DNA of 7,766 nucleotides from Candidatus Poribacteria bacterium (GCA_028818995.1 JAPPMR010000546.1:1-7766), one strand, 5' to 3'. Numbered from the stretch's first letter, positions 1 to 6,432 are shown. Notes: generated by a model from the sequence alone, not told the origin. A program made the numbers and translations.

Positions 1-6
1 CATTGC

Positions 7-83
7 GTCCCTACGGGACTAAAGAGCATTTCTGATATTCAGAAATCCTTAAGTTTACACCCGGGGAATGCCTAATGGCATTC
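7..83. repeat. Three consecutive short hairpin motifs
   Basis: Three perfect inverted repeats occur within 77 nt. They are a 5-bp stem with a 3-nt loop (7-19), an 8-bp stem with a 3-nt loop (28-46) and a 7-bp stem with a 4-nt loop (66-83). The stems differ in sequence, so this is not a simple tandem repeat. Small hairpins with tight loops, strung together between genes, resemble REP/BIME-type elements. That assignment is inference, because no second copy is in the window. Confidence 0.5.
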
Positions 84-186
84 ATACCGTTGATTTATGG
101 GTTTCGCTTCGCTCTACCCGACCTACAATTCGACTATAAATTATTAACGTTTGCAATAAAATGCGCAGAAAAACTGAAAACTAAAT

Positions 187-208
187 AACCCTGTATATAG
201 GCAGGGTT
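187..208 (-). terminator. Possible intrinsic terminator after the first PhyH gene
   Basis: AACCCTG (187-193) and CAGGGTT (202-208) form a perfect 7-bp stem with an 8-nt loop. The stem lies 72 nt past the stop codon of the PhyH gene ending at 281. Read on the minus strand, the stem is followed by a T-rich but interrupted tract (TATTTAGTTTTC). On the plus strand it is followed directly by a few T residues, so it could act in both directions. A perfect 14-nt palindrome, TTGAAAATTTTCAA (209-222), abuts it. The stem is short and the U-tract imperfect, hence moderate confidence. Confidence 0.4.
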
Positions 209-280
209 TTGAAAATTTTCAATTTCTAATTTCAATCTTTTGACTGGGTTTCGTAGGGTAGCCAAAAATCAATTTTGTGG

Positions 281-1096
281 TCAGGTTTGTCGTGCGTATT
301 GTGGAAAAAGTTCGTCATGAATGTCACTACATTGCTGAAGATGAATCTTTCGTGTCTCGTCTGCAGTGTCTACCATAGTTGGGAAGAACATACCTGCGCC
401 GGTGTCAATGTTGTATCCACCAGCCGAATGGACGCTCAGATATTGATGCAACGTCTCTAAATCAGGTTCTGTTGTGCAATGTTGGGTGCAATTCATCGTG
501 AACATCCGCCGCTGGGTTCCACCACCAAATGATGCATGGTAGGTGTCGTGATTGAAAATAACTACATCGCCAGGGTTACTTTCTAACGCGATACTTGTTG
601 GGAAATCACGCGGTGGAATACCGAACAACACTTCTGATTGATTTGGATCAATCTTTTGTGCGCGTACAAAGTGTTCTGGGTTTTGGCTACCGGGTATTAT
701 TCGCAAGCATCCGGTCTCGCGTGTCAGAGGGTCAAGATAGAAGGCAACTTTACATGCAAAAAGCCTTCCCCAGCTTCCATCGGGGTGCCAACCTGTATTA
801 CCTGTATAATAGTTTCCATCGCCGCCAGCGTAGTTGAAATCTTCTCCGATAACTCCACCTATTAGTCCCTTTATACGCTCATCATCAAGCAGTGTACAGA
901 GTTGAGGTCGATGTTCAATGGGGCCTCCGAACATTGTGCGGCGTGTGCCGTCATGTTCCTTACCGCCACCAAATTCTTGGATTGAAATTTCAAATTCTTC
1001 TGTAATCCATTCAACTTCGCTTGGCGAAAACATATTGGGTATTGATAGGTAACCGAATGTGTTAAAGAAGTTTACTTGGTGTTCTGTAAGTTTCAT
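281..1096 (-). CDS. Phytanoyl-CoA dioxygenase (PhyH) family protein, first copy
   Basis: This is a predicted cytosolic Fe(II)/2-oxoglutarate-dependent oxygenase of 271 residues, a usual length for the PhyH family. The facial triad is visible: H104 and D106 in GWHPDGSW, and the distal H187 in FNHDTYHASF. R196 or R197 follows as the likely 2-oxoglutarate carboxylate anchor. The conserved strand GCLRIIPGSQ (129-138) and the N-terminal stretch 'FNTFGYLSIPNMFS' are also typical. The substrate cannot be read from sequence; bacterial family members hydroxylate many small molecules and are often mis-named after the human phytanoyl-CoA enzyme. The ATG at 1096 is preferred because AAAGGA lies 7 nt upstream; an in-frame TTG at 1114 would lie upstream of that site. 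The gene is separated from the upstream operon by 387 nt and has its own promoter-like sequence. It is clearly divergent from the second PhyH gene in the window. Confidence 0.93.
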   Translation of the reverse strand: MKLTEHQVNFFNTFGYLSIPNMFSPSEVEWITEEFEISIQEFGGGKEHDGTRRTMFGGPIEHRPQLCTLLDDERIKGLIGGVIGEDFNYAGGDGNYYTGNTGWHPDGSWGRLFACKVAFYLDPLTRETGCLRIIPGSQNPEHFVRAQKIDPNQSEVLFGIPPRDFPTSIALESNPGDVVIFNHDTYHASFGGGTQRRMFTMNCTQHCTTEPDLETLHQYLSVHSAGGYNIDTGAGMFFPTMVDTADETRKIHLQQCSDIHDELFPQYARQT

Positions 1097-1103
1097 GATG
1101 TTG

Positions 1104-1109
1104 TCCTTT
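1104..1109 (-). promoter_or_regulatory. Ribosome binding site fixing the first PhyH start
   Basis: AAAGGA on the minus strand ends 7 nt before the ATG at 1096. This supports that ATG over the in-frame TTG at 1114, which lies upstream of the site. Confidence 0.75.
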
Positions 1110-1165
1110 CTCAAAATCGGAACTATGGGCGATAGATTACTTTCAAAATTTTGGTGTTGTTACAT

Positions 1166-1211
1166 AACATTATCAGGTGTAGCACTAATTGTCAAGGAAT
1201 TTGATAATGTT
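1166..1211. repeat. 10-bp inverted repeat bracketing the -35 box, operator-like
   Basis: AACATTATCA (1166-1175) and TGATAATGTT (1202-1211) are perfect reverse complements separated by 26 nt, centres 36 bp apart. The left arm contains the -10 box and the right arm lies just upstream of TTGACA. A smaller dyad, TGTTA-CA-TAACA (1158-1169), overlaps the left arm near the expected start point. This arrangement suits binding of a dimeric regulator or DNA looping, but no regulator gene is in the window to pair it with. Confidence 0.45.
1167..1195 (-). promoter_or_regulatory. Sigma-70-like promoter of the first PhyH gene
   Basis: On the minus strand a perfect -35 box, TTGACA (1190-1195), is followed after 15 nt by GATAAT (1169-1174), five of six bases of the -10 consensus. 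An alternative -10, TAATGT (1167-1172), would give 17-nt spacing with a weaker box. Transcription would start near 1160, giving a 5' leader of roughly 65 nt. The spacing of the better pair is short, a trait sometimes linked to activator dependence. The promoter overlaps an inverted repeat. Confidence 0.6.
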
Positions 1212-1293
1212 GCATGAAATGTTTGAGATGTGCTTAAAAAATAGACATCAAATCAATTGTGTCCCTAAAAAATGTTCTTCCTTAAATGGAAAT

Positions 1294-1315
1294 GACGAGG
1301 CACAGTAACCTCGCC
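1294..1315. repeat. Small GC-rich hairpin
   Basis: On the minus strand, GGCGAGG and CCTCGTC form a 7-bp stem with one G-U pair around an 8-nt loop. It stands out as GC-rich in an AT-rich spacer. It is followed on that strand by ATTTCC rather than a clean T-run, so it is a weak terminator candidate. It may be a decayed copy of an intergenic repeat. Confidence 0.4.
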
Positions 1316-1353
1316 TTACAATATAGTAATTATGTAAATAAGTTCACATATTC

Positions 1354-1416
1354 TGTAGGAGCGATCTCCGAATCGCGACCTTTTGTGAATGTCGGGAATC
1401 GGAGTTCCCTCCTACA
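1354..1416. repeat. 63-nt imperfect inverted repeat with TGTAGGAG ends
   Basis: The left arm (1354-1379) and right arm (1391-1416) are 26 nt each and complementary at 22 positions, around an 11-nt loop. The outermost 8 bp, TGTAGGAG/CTCCTACA, pair perfectly. The element is GC-rich compared with its surroundings and lies 67 nt beyond the stop of the second PhyH gene. It looks like a dispersed REP- or MITE-like element; no flanking target-site duplication is evident. In RNA it would form a stable stem that could protect the 3' end of the upstream operon transcript. Confidence 0.65.
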
Positions 1417-1483
1417 ACTCAGATGTAAAGTTAATTGTAAAATCTACTATAAATTAAGAAGTCAACAGAATGTTTATGTGTCT

Positions 1484-2221
1484 CTACGAAAGCCCATCCC
1501 AATATTTCCACATATCTTCAGGGGTATCAAACTTGATCTCATCCAAGTCTTTTCTGCGATACCTACCGATAAGAGCGATTCTGACGTTGCGTCCGCAGTT
1601 TGGTCCTGCGGTATGGCTCATCTGATGATGCCAGAAACAGACATCTCCACCTTCACCCGTGAATTCATAACTCGGTCCTAAGTCAAATGGAGCAACACCA
1701 CCGGGGAGACTATCCAAATCATGATGTCTAAAATATTCCGCCCAAATGCGGTGACTTCCAGGCCAAATAGTAAACCCTCCACCTTGTTTCTCAACGGTGT
1801 CAAGATAGACGGATGCGCCCAATGTAAATGCCCCTACGACACCTTTAGGCACACCGTTACTCGGTGTATGGTAACCGTCAAGATGTCCAAGTGGTTCGCG
1901 CCACTCTCTGTCTGGATCAGGGAAATTGATATGCGGTCCTGCACCACCATCGGGATGCAGTTTGCCTTCGCCTACCATCTCTTCAGCCATAGCAAAGACT
2001 TCGTTACCGTAGATTGTTCCCTTGATAACATCTTCACCACCGATAGGGGCGGTGCGGTATCCCTTGCGAATCCAAGATTCTGGGTCGTTTCTATCTTCTT
2101 CAAGTGAATCCCAAACTTTATCTAATGCGGCATCAATTTCTGTTTGACTGAGTGCGCCGCGCACAACCAGATAACCGTTCTCTTTGAAAAATTCTTTATC
2201 TGCGTCTGTTAACAAAGGCAT
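1484..2221 (-). CDS. Phytanoyl-CoA dioxygenase (PhyH) family protein, second copy
   Basis: This is a predicted Fe(II)/2-oxoglutarate-dependent oxygenase of 245 residues. The iron-binding triad is visible as H113 and D115 (GHLDGYH) and distal H203 (QMSHTAG). R211 or R214 is the likely 2-oxoglutarate anchor. GGGFTIWPGSH (147-157) is the family's conserved strand. The start 'LTDADKEFFKENGYLVVRG' is the usual PhyH opening. The ATG at 2221 has AAAGGA 8 nt upstream; an in-frame ATG at 2296 would add 25 lysine-rich residues and overlap the enolase-family gene, so it is rejected. The gene is last in the four-gene operon, 19 nt after the enolase-superfamily gene, so the oxygenase may act in the same catabolic or modification route. 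The substrate is unknown. It shares little beyond motifs with the first PhyH protein, so the two are not a recent duplication. Confidence 0.92.
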   Translation of the reverse strand: MPLLTDADKEFFKENGYLVVRGALSQTEIDAALDKVWDSLEEDRNDPESWIRKGYRTAPIGGEDVIKGTIYGNEVFAMAEEMVGEGKLHPDGGAGPHINFPDPDREWREPLGHLDGYHTPSNGVPKGVVGAFTLGASVYLDTVEKQGGGFTIWPGSHRIWAEYFRHHDLDSLPGGVAPFDLGPSYEFTGEGGDVCFWHHQMSHTAGPNCGRNVRIALIGRYRRKDLDEIKFDTPEDMWKYWDGLS

Positions 2222-2229
2222 AGTTTTAT

Positions 2230-2235
2230 TCCTTT
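2230..2235 (-). promoter_or_regulatory. Ribosome binding site fixing the second PhyH start
   Basis: AAAGGA sits 8 nt before the ATG at 2221, inside the 19-nt gap after the enolase-family stop codon. This favours the short start over the overlapping upstream ATG. Confidence 0.7.
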
Positions 2236-2240
2236 CATAT

Positions 2241-3365
2241 TTAAGCGTTGACAATAAATCCGTTTTCTTCAACTGCTTTTTGATACGGTTCTTCATCTAT
2301 TCTCAGCCCAAAGCCAGGAAGATCAGGGATATTCACATATCCATTAGAAATAGAATAGCTGGAATCGTCTATTCCTGGCGTTGTTGCATGGTCCCATTCA
2401 ACAAACTCAAATTTTTCTATCTTTGCAGCAAGATGACCCGTAACAAAATTGCCGTAGTAACCGCCGTAGTGATGTGGTGCAGTGCCGACGTTCACCGCAT
2501 CTAATTCGGGTCCCAACTCAAGCCATCTTGAGAAACCGGGATGAAAAATATCGTATTGCACGATGTCAATAAGCCCGTCTTTCGCCCAATTAACTAAATG
2601 AGGGGATGCACCACCTTCCCCATCAGCGATTTTAGTTTTTATTCCTTCGGCGTTCAACCATTCTTTCAACAAGCCATAAACCCGTGCGTCCTCATGGAAT
2701 GCCTCTTCCATCCAATAGACATTTGCGTCTGCTGCTCCACCTAATACCTGCTTCGTAATGTTGAGATTGTAGCCATTGTTTGCGTCAATTAGGATTGCGG
2801 CATCAGGTCCCACTGCTTCGCGCACCGTACAGATAACATCAATATCGCGTTGCGTGCCTTTTTCAAGCGGCATGTGCATTGCCCCACGCCCAACCTTAAT
2901 CTTATATGCGTTATGTCCACGTGCTTTGCCCTCAAGTGCCTCTGAAGCGATGAGGGCGGCAGCTTCTGCATTGTCTTCAAGATGTAGGTCATCAATGTAG
3001 AGAGAAGTATCGTAACACGGTGCTTGAAAATCGCCATTTTCACCAGATAACATCGCATAGACAGGCTTTTGCTCCAACTGTCCGACGAGGTCCCATAGCG
3101 GATACTCCATGAACTGATATTCTTCGGTCACACCGTTTTCTGCATCAAACGCTTCGCTTAGCTGAAACCCTACGATTGCCTCTGCTTTCTCACGTGAAAT
3201 TGACGAAAACCCGATGCCGCTGGCACCATCAGAGGTCGTGATGCGCGCAATCGGAGGGCGCACATGTAAGCCGTGTTCACCGAGCCGTGAGTTACAACCG
3301 GCTTTGCGCGGACGTTCACCTGTCAAACGGGCCCACTCAATTCGTTCTATTTTTGCATTTTCCAA
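2241..3365 (-). CDS. Enolase-superfamily enzyme, mandelate racemase-like subgroup
   Basis: A 374-residue protein of the mandelate racemase/muconate lactonizing type, likely a cytosolic Mg2+-dependent acid-sugar dehydratase, racemase or cycloisomerase. It has an N-terminal capping domain (about 1-125) and a (beta/alpha)7 barrel. Visible active-site residues are K155 and K157 (KIK), metal ligands D194 (LIDAN), E220 or E221 (WMEEAF) and E250 (ADGEGG), then D272 (VQYD) paired with H298 (APHHYGG), and E323 (FVEWD). The KxK plus Asp-His dyad points to the mandelate-racemase subgroup rather than to muconate lactonizing enzymes. The exact substrate cannot be assigned. The start is a TTG with a strong AAGGAG 7 nt upstream and no nearby in-frame ATG. 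The gene lies 29 nt after the DUF1854 gene and 19 nt before a PhyH oxygenase, suggesting a joint pathway. Confidence 0.9.
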   Translation of the reverse strand: MENAKIERIEWARLTGERPRKAGCNSRLGEHGLHVRPPIARITTSDGASGIGFSSISREKAEAIVGFQLSEAFDAENGVTEEYQFMEYPLWDLVGQLEQKPVYAMLSGENGDFQAPCYDTSLYIDDLHLEDNAEAAALIASEALEGKARGHNAYKIKVGRGAMHMPLEKGTQRDIDVICTVREAVGPDAAILIDANNGYNLNITKQVLGGAADANVYWMEEAFHEDARVYGLLKEWLNAEGIKTKIADGEGGASPHLVNWAKDGLIDIVQYDIFHPGFSRWLELGPELDAVNVGTAPHHYGGYYGNFVTGHLAAKIEKFEFVEWDHATTPGIDDSSYSISNGYVNIPDLPGFGLRIDEEPYQKAVEENGFIVNA

Positions 3366-3372
3366 AGACGTT

Positions 3373-3378
3373 CTCCTT
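3373..3378 (-). promoter_or_regulatory. Strong ribosome binding site for a TTG start
   Basis: AAGGAG, the best Shine-Dalgarno match in the window, ends 7 nt before the TTG at 3365. It is the main reason for accepting this non-ATG start for the enolase-superfamily gene. Confidence 0.75.
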
Positions 3379-3394
3379 ACTAACTCAGATTTAC

Positions 3395-3904
3395 CTACAT
3401 TTGCGTTTGAAGTAGAGCAATGCTCTTTGGGTCTAACTTATTATAGTTTTCAATTTCATATCGGTTGCCATCAGCATCTTTAATGAGGACGCGTCCACTT
3501 TCAAGGGTAACTATGTCATATCGGGTACGGATTCCGAACTCAACATCTCCTTGTGTAGTTTCAACATTCCACGTCGTTACACCAAATTGCCCATCAAGTG
3601 AGTTGATTTTGATAATTTTCGGCATAAAGTATCGTTTTTGTAACTCATCGGTAAGGACATCGCGTGAATTAGGTGTGAGTTTTTTGACATCTTCAACGAT
3701 ACCGAGTTCGTTACCCTCATCATCTAAAAGCGCAATGTACCGAGTGGTCTCACTTACTGGAAAACTACGCACAGGTTCAACCTTTGTGTGAGTTGTTCCA
3801 TCTGGAAGTTGGACAACAAGTTCTGCAAACGCGTTCCGACCAATGCTGACCTTGCTTGGATCAAGGAATTCTAATTCATCAGCGACCTTAATTGGTTCAT
3901 TCAT
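3395..3904 (-). CDS. DUF1854 family protein, partner of the ABC transporter
   Basis: A 169-residue soluble protein without signal peptide or membrane segment. Its pattern matches DUF1854 as I remember it: a 'PVRSFPVSETTRYIALLDDEG' block (45-64), then 'RYFMPKIIKI' (91-100), 'FGVTTWNVETTQGDVEF' (107-123) and a terminal 'DADGNRYEIENYNKLD' (143-158). The biochemical role is unknown. In other bacteria a DUF1854 gene accompanies an ABC transporter and has been annotated as cyanophycin-metabolism-associated; the same pairing is seen here, 23-29 nt from the transporter depending on the start. Start choice is ambiguous: the ATG at 3904 has GGGAG 8 nt upstream, while the ATG at 3910 would use AAGGA 10 nt upstream and add two residues. 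The protein probably assists or regulates the transporter; this is inferred from linkage only. Confidence 0.85.
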   Translation of the reverse strand: MNEPIKVADELEFLDPSKVSIGRNAFAELVVQLPDGTTHTKVEPVRSFPVSETTRYIALLDDEGNELGIVEDVKKLTPNSRDVLTDELQKRYFMPKIIKINSLDGQFGVTTWNVETTQGDVEFGIRTRYDIVTLESGRVLIKDADGNRYEIENYNKLDPKSIALLQTQM

Positions 3905-3912
3905 TAGCATCT

Positions 3913-3917
3913 CTCCC
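3913..3917 (-). promoter_or_regulatory. Ribosome binding site of the DUF1854 gene
   Basis: GGGAG lies 8 nt before the ATG at 3904 but only 2 nt before the ATG at 3910. A second site, AAGGA (3921-3925), is 10 nt before 3910. The pair makes the start uncertain by two codons. Confidence 0.5.
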
Positions 3918-3933
3918 TAATCCTTTTGTAATG

Positions 3934-6420
3934 CTACCACGCGCGGATTTTGGATAGTTCTGTCTGTTTCTGGCATAGACTTGCATAGGTGCCATCTTTA
4001 GCAATTAACTCCTCATGTGTTCCCATTTCGTCAACCTCACCTTCTTTTAACACGATGAGTCTATCGGCATATTTTAGAGTTGACAATCTATGCGCGATTG
4101 CAAACACCGTTCTTCCCTGCACAAGTCGTTCCAACGCCTCTTGGATTTTGGATTCCGTTTCAGTATCAACTGATGAAGTGGCTTCGTCTAAAATCAGGAT
4201 ACGCGGATTTTTTAAGATTGCGCGTGCAATAGAGATCCGTTGTCGTTCACCACCAGAGACACGTGCGCCTCGTTCACCAACCATCGTGTCGTAACCGTCA
4301 GGGAATTTAATAATGAAATCGTGTGCATTTGCGGCTTTCGCAGATGCGATAATCTCATGCCGAGATGCTCCCGGTTTTGAGTACCCGATATTTTCAGCGA
4401 TAGTACCTGCAAACAGAAATGGGTCTTGCAACACGACACCAACTTGTTGTCGCAGTGCCTTAATCCGAATGTCTTTACTATTGTGACCATCAATTTCTAT
4501 TGTGCCTTCATTTGGGTCGTAGAAACGAGTAATGAGATTAATGAGTGTGCTTTTCCCTGCACCGCTGTGTCCAACCAATCCAATCATTTCACCGGGTTGC
4601 ACTTGGAAACTTACGCCATTTAGTGCGTCTTTCTCGCTATCGTAAGAGAAATAGACATCCTTAAATTCAATCGCCCCTCTGATATTCGCGAGGGCTACGG
4701 CATCTTTTTTGTCTGCAACACTTGGTGGCGTATCCAAAATTTCAAACACACGTTCTGCAGAAGTGCCTGCTCGGATAAACCTTTCATTCATTTGGCAGAG
4801 GGTATACACGGGTCTAAAGAACTGCATCATATATGATTGGAACATGAACAGGATACCAAGTGTTAAATCACCTTGAAAAATTTGCCATCCCCCAACTAAC
4901 CAGATTATAATAGACCCTGAATAGGTAATAAATTCCATCATCGGACGGTAAAGTGTTCCAAGTTTTGCTGCATTCATTTCACCAGAAAACACCTGATGGG
5001 TTAGATCACTAAACCGACTTATCTCATATCTTTCCCGTGCGAATGCTTTGACAACACGCACCCCGGGGATTGTACTTGCCAGGATTGTACTGATATTCGC
5101 GTACCGTTTCCATAAAACATGGTACACTTTGCTCATTTTTTTGCCAAAAAAGATTGTAAAGATGATAAGACAGGGTATCGGAATTAATGTCCATAAAGCA
5201 AGTTTCCAATGGTAGGAAAACATGAAAGTACACATAAAAATGATGGTGAAAGTATCGCCGACAATATCTTGTAATCCATTTGCAACGAAGTCTCTGAGTC
5301 TGGACACATCATGCGTGATTCTGGACATCAGATTACCGGTGTCGCGTTCATGAAAAAAGTCAATGGAGAGAGCGTTGAGATGTTCATAGGTCTCATTTTG
5401 CAGTCGTCGAGTGACATTCTGTCCTACCCATGCCATCATATACCCACGGATGGAAGAAGTTCCCATGGTAAAGACTCTAAGACTTACCATCATAAGAATA
5501 ATAGCAATTAGGTGTCCAAAACTACCACCGAGTGGCATACTACCGAACCATCCGCTTAACGTATCTGCTATACCTTGCAGTTGTCCCCAAGATGTTTCTG
5601 GCAATGCTTGATTAGTAGAGACTGCAGTTCCGACTGGCATCAAAATATTGTCGATCAGTTCTTTACTTAGAATTGGTGGGAGAACTGCCACAAACCGGAT
5701 TAACAACATCAATAGGAAAGCAGGAATGATGACGTGTAAAAAGGGGACAGCATATTTGAATAGGCGGAAAATAAGTTTACTTTTCTTGACACAATTGACG
5801 CAGACACCAGACCAACTGGGAATAGGTTCACCGCACTTTTCACATCGGCTTTTATCGCCGCCAGGCTGCATGCCAGGACCACCATTACCGCGCCTACCAC
5901 GCCGCCTGCCGCCTGCACCGGGACCGCCTCTGCCACGCGCACCATCTCCTGAATCAGCATCCTTAAGTGCAGATAATTTTTCCAATTCTGAGACAGCAAG
6001 GTTGAATTTTGGGGTTAACCTTTTTGAGTAGCGCGCCAATTCAAAGGCATTTTCTGAGGTTGTTACCTTGAGTATGTTATTGCCGTACATCTCAAGGATT
6101 TCAATGTCTTCAACGGAGGTGAGGGACACCTCTCGTATGTCGTGTCCAAGGACACCGCTCTGATTGAAAGCAATCAGTCGCTTATCTGTAACTAATAGCC
6201 AATCTTTTCCATAAGTGCTGTCAAACCGTAGATCAGTTGAAACAGCAACCTTAATTTCCTCCCCTTTTTCAAGTAGTCCTTGTGCCTGTTTTTGTAGGAG
6301 TTCAGGCACTTCTTCCTTTGTCGTTACCTCGTTATTCCCCTTTTTTCGGCGCGGTTTACCATTAAAAGACCCCATCCGGTGGGATCTCCCGCGTCCTGAA
6401 CTTGACATAGGACCGTGCAT
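3934..6420 (-). CDS. ABC half-transporter (exporter type) with PH-like and zinc-ribbon N-terminus
   Basis: An 828-residue inner-membrane protein with fused permease and ATPase, expected to work as a homodimer. The N-terminal about 150 residues look like a bacterial PH-like domain (WLLVTDKRLIAF at 74-85). A Gly/Arg-rich linker follows (161-190), then a zinc ribbon with C193, C196, C207 and C210. The exporter transmembrane domain spans about 218-545, including the typical cytosolic 'FFHERDTGNLMSRITHDV' (355-372). The ATPase shows Walker A GHSGAGKST (617-625), Q665, signature VSGGERQR (721-728), Walker B with D745 and E746, and switch H777. All catalytic motifs are intact. Ordinary lipid A or drug exporters are about 600 residues, so the roughly 215-residue front extension is the novelty. 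GGAG lies 8 nt before the ATG. It is first in an operon with DUF1854, enolase-family and PhyH genes. The transported substrate is unknown; relatives beside DUF1854 are linked to cyanophycin metabolism. Confidence 0.93.
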   Translation of the reverse strand: MHGPMSSSGRGRSHRMGSFNGKPRRKKGNNEVTTKEEVPELLQKQAQGLLEKGEEIKVAVSTDLRFDSTYGKDWLLVTDKRLIAFNQSGVLGHDIREVSLTSVEDIEILEMYGNNILKVTTSENAFELARYSKRLTPKFNLAVSELEKLSALKDADSGDGARGRGGPGAGGRRRGRRGNGGPGMQPGGDKSRCEKCGEPIPSWSGVCVNCVKKSKLIFRLFKYAVPFLHVIIPAFLLMLLIRFVAVLPPILSKELIDNILMPVGTAVSTNQALPETSWGQLQGIADTLSGWFGSMPLGGSFGHLIAIILMMVSLRVFTMGTSSIRGYMMAWVGQNVTRRLQNETYEHLNALSIDFFHERDTGNLMSRITHDVSRLRDFVANGLQDIVGDTFTIIFMCTFMFSYHWKLALWTLIPIPCLIIFTIFFGKKMSKVYHVLWKRYANISTILASTIPGVRVVKAFARERYEISRFSDLTHQVFSGEMNAAKLGTLYRPMMEFITYSGSIIIWLVGGWQIFQGDLTLGILFMFQSYMMQFFRPVYTLCQMNERFIRAGTSAERVFEILDTPPSVADKKDAVALANIRGAIEFKDVYFSYDSEKDALNGVSFQVQPGEMIGLVGHSGAGKSTLINLITRFYDPNEGTIEIDGHNSKDIRIKALRQQVGVVLQDPFLFAGTIAENIGYSKPGASRHEIIASAKAANAHDFIIKFPDGYDTMVGERGARVSGGERQRISIARAILKNPRILILDEATSSVDTETESKIQEALERLVQGRTVFAIAHRLSTLKYADRLIVLKEGEVDEMGTHEELIAKDGTYASLCQKQTELSKIRAW

Positions 6421-6428
6421 AGATAAAA

Positions 6429-6432
6429 CTCC
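6429..6432 (-). promoter_or_regulatory. Ribosome binding site of the ABC transporter gene
   Basis: GGAG, 8 nt before the ATG at 6420, supports that start although the first 35 residues are low-complexity and basic. Confidence 0.6.

Larger units (their letters stand above)
1..280. other. Gene-free left flank with clustered short hairpins
   Basis: No convincing coding sequence is seen on either strand. The stretch holds closely spaced inverted repeats: GTCCC/GGGAC at 7-19, ATTTCTGA/TCAGAAAT at 28-46 and GAATGCC/GGCATTC at 66-83. A GGGTTTCG...CTACCC motif follows at 99-119. The word TGGGTTTCG occurs twice, at 98-106 and 245-253. A terminator-like stem-loop lies at 187-208. The composition fits a patch of dispersed intergenic repeats downstream of the first PhyH gene. 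Whether these recur elsewhere in the genome cannot be told from one window. Confidence 0.55.
1097..1483. other. 387-nt spacer between the two PhyH genes
   Basis: No credible gene is present. Reading down the minus strand from the end of the second PhyH gene, the spacer holds an AT-rich leader and a 63-nt imperfect hairpin repeat (1354-1416). A small GGCGAGG/CCTCGTC hairpin follows (1294-1315), then a T-rich tract and the TTGACA/GATAAT promoter with flanking inverted repeat (1166-1211). It thus seems to end one transcription unit and start another. No clear intrinsic terminator with a good U-tract is seen for the upstream operon. Confidence 0.6.

Noticed and set aside
1..120. CRISPR array or tandem repeat
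   Set aside because: The hairpins differ in sequence and spacing, and there are no recurring direct repeats with unique spacers.
1354..1416. Intrinsic terminator of the four-gene operon
   Set aside because: The stem is long, but on the minus strand it is not followed by a U-tract; it is better described as a repeat that may have a secondary mRNA-stabilising effect.
1425..1475. A second promoter on the minus strand starting from TTGACT (about 1460)
   Set aside because: No acceptable -10 box is found at proper spacing, and it would only drive the repeat spacer.
1286..1681. Plus-strand open frame of about 130 codons over the repeat spacer and the end of the second PhyH gene
   Set aside because: It runs antisense to the PhyH C-terminus and through the hairpin repeat, has no ribosome binding site and encodes no recognisable domain.
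2222..2296. Longer start for the second PhyH protein adding 25 lysine-rich residues
   Set aside because: It would overlap the enolase-family gene by 56 nt, has no ribosome binding site, and the family N-terminus begins at the internal ATG at 2221.
5860..5945. GC-rich low-complexity stretch as a possible nucleotide repeat or insertion
   Set aside because: It is in frame within the transporter gene and encodes the RG-rich linker; no true tandem unit is seen.
5648..6031. Plus-strand open frame with a proline-rich product
   Set aside because: It is the antisense shadow of the Gly/Arg-rich linker of the ABC transporter; the proline richness is simply the complement of glycine codons.
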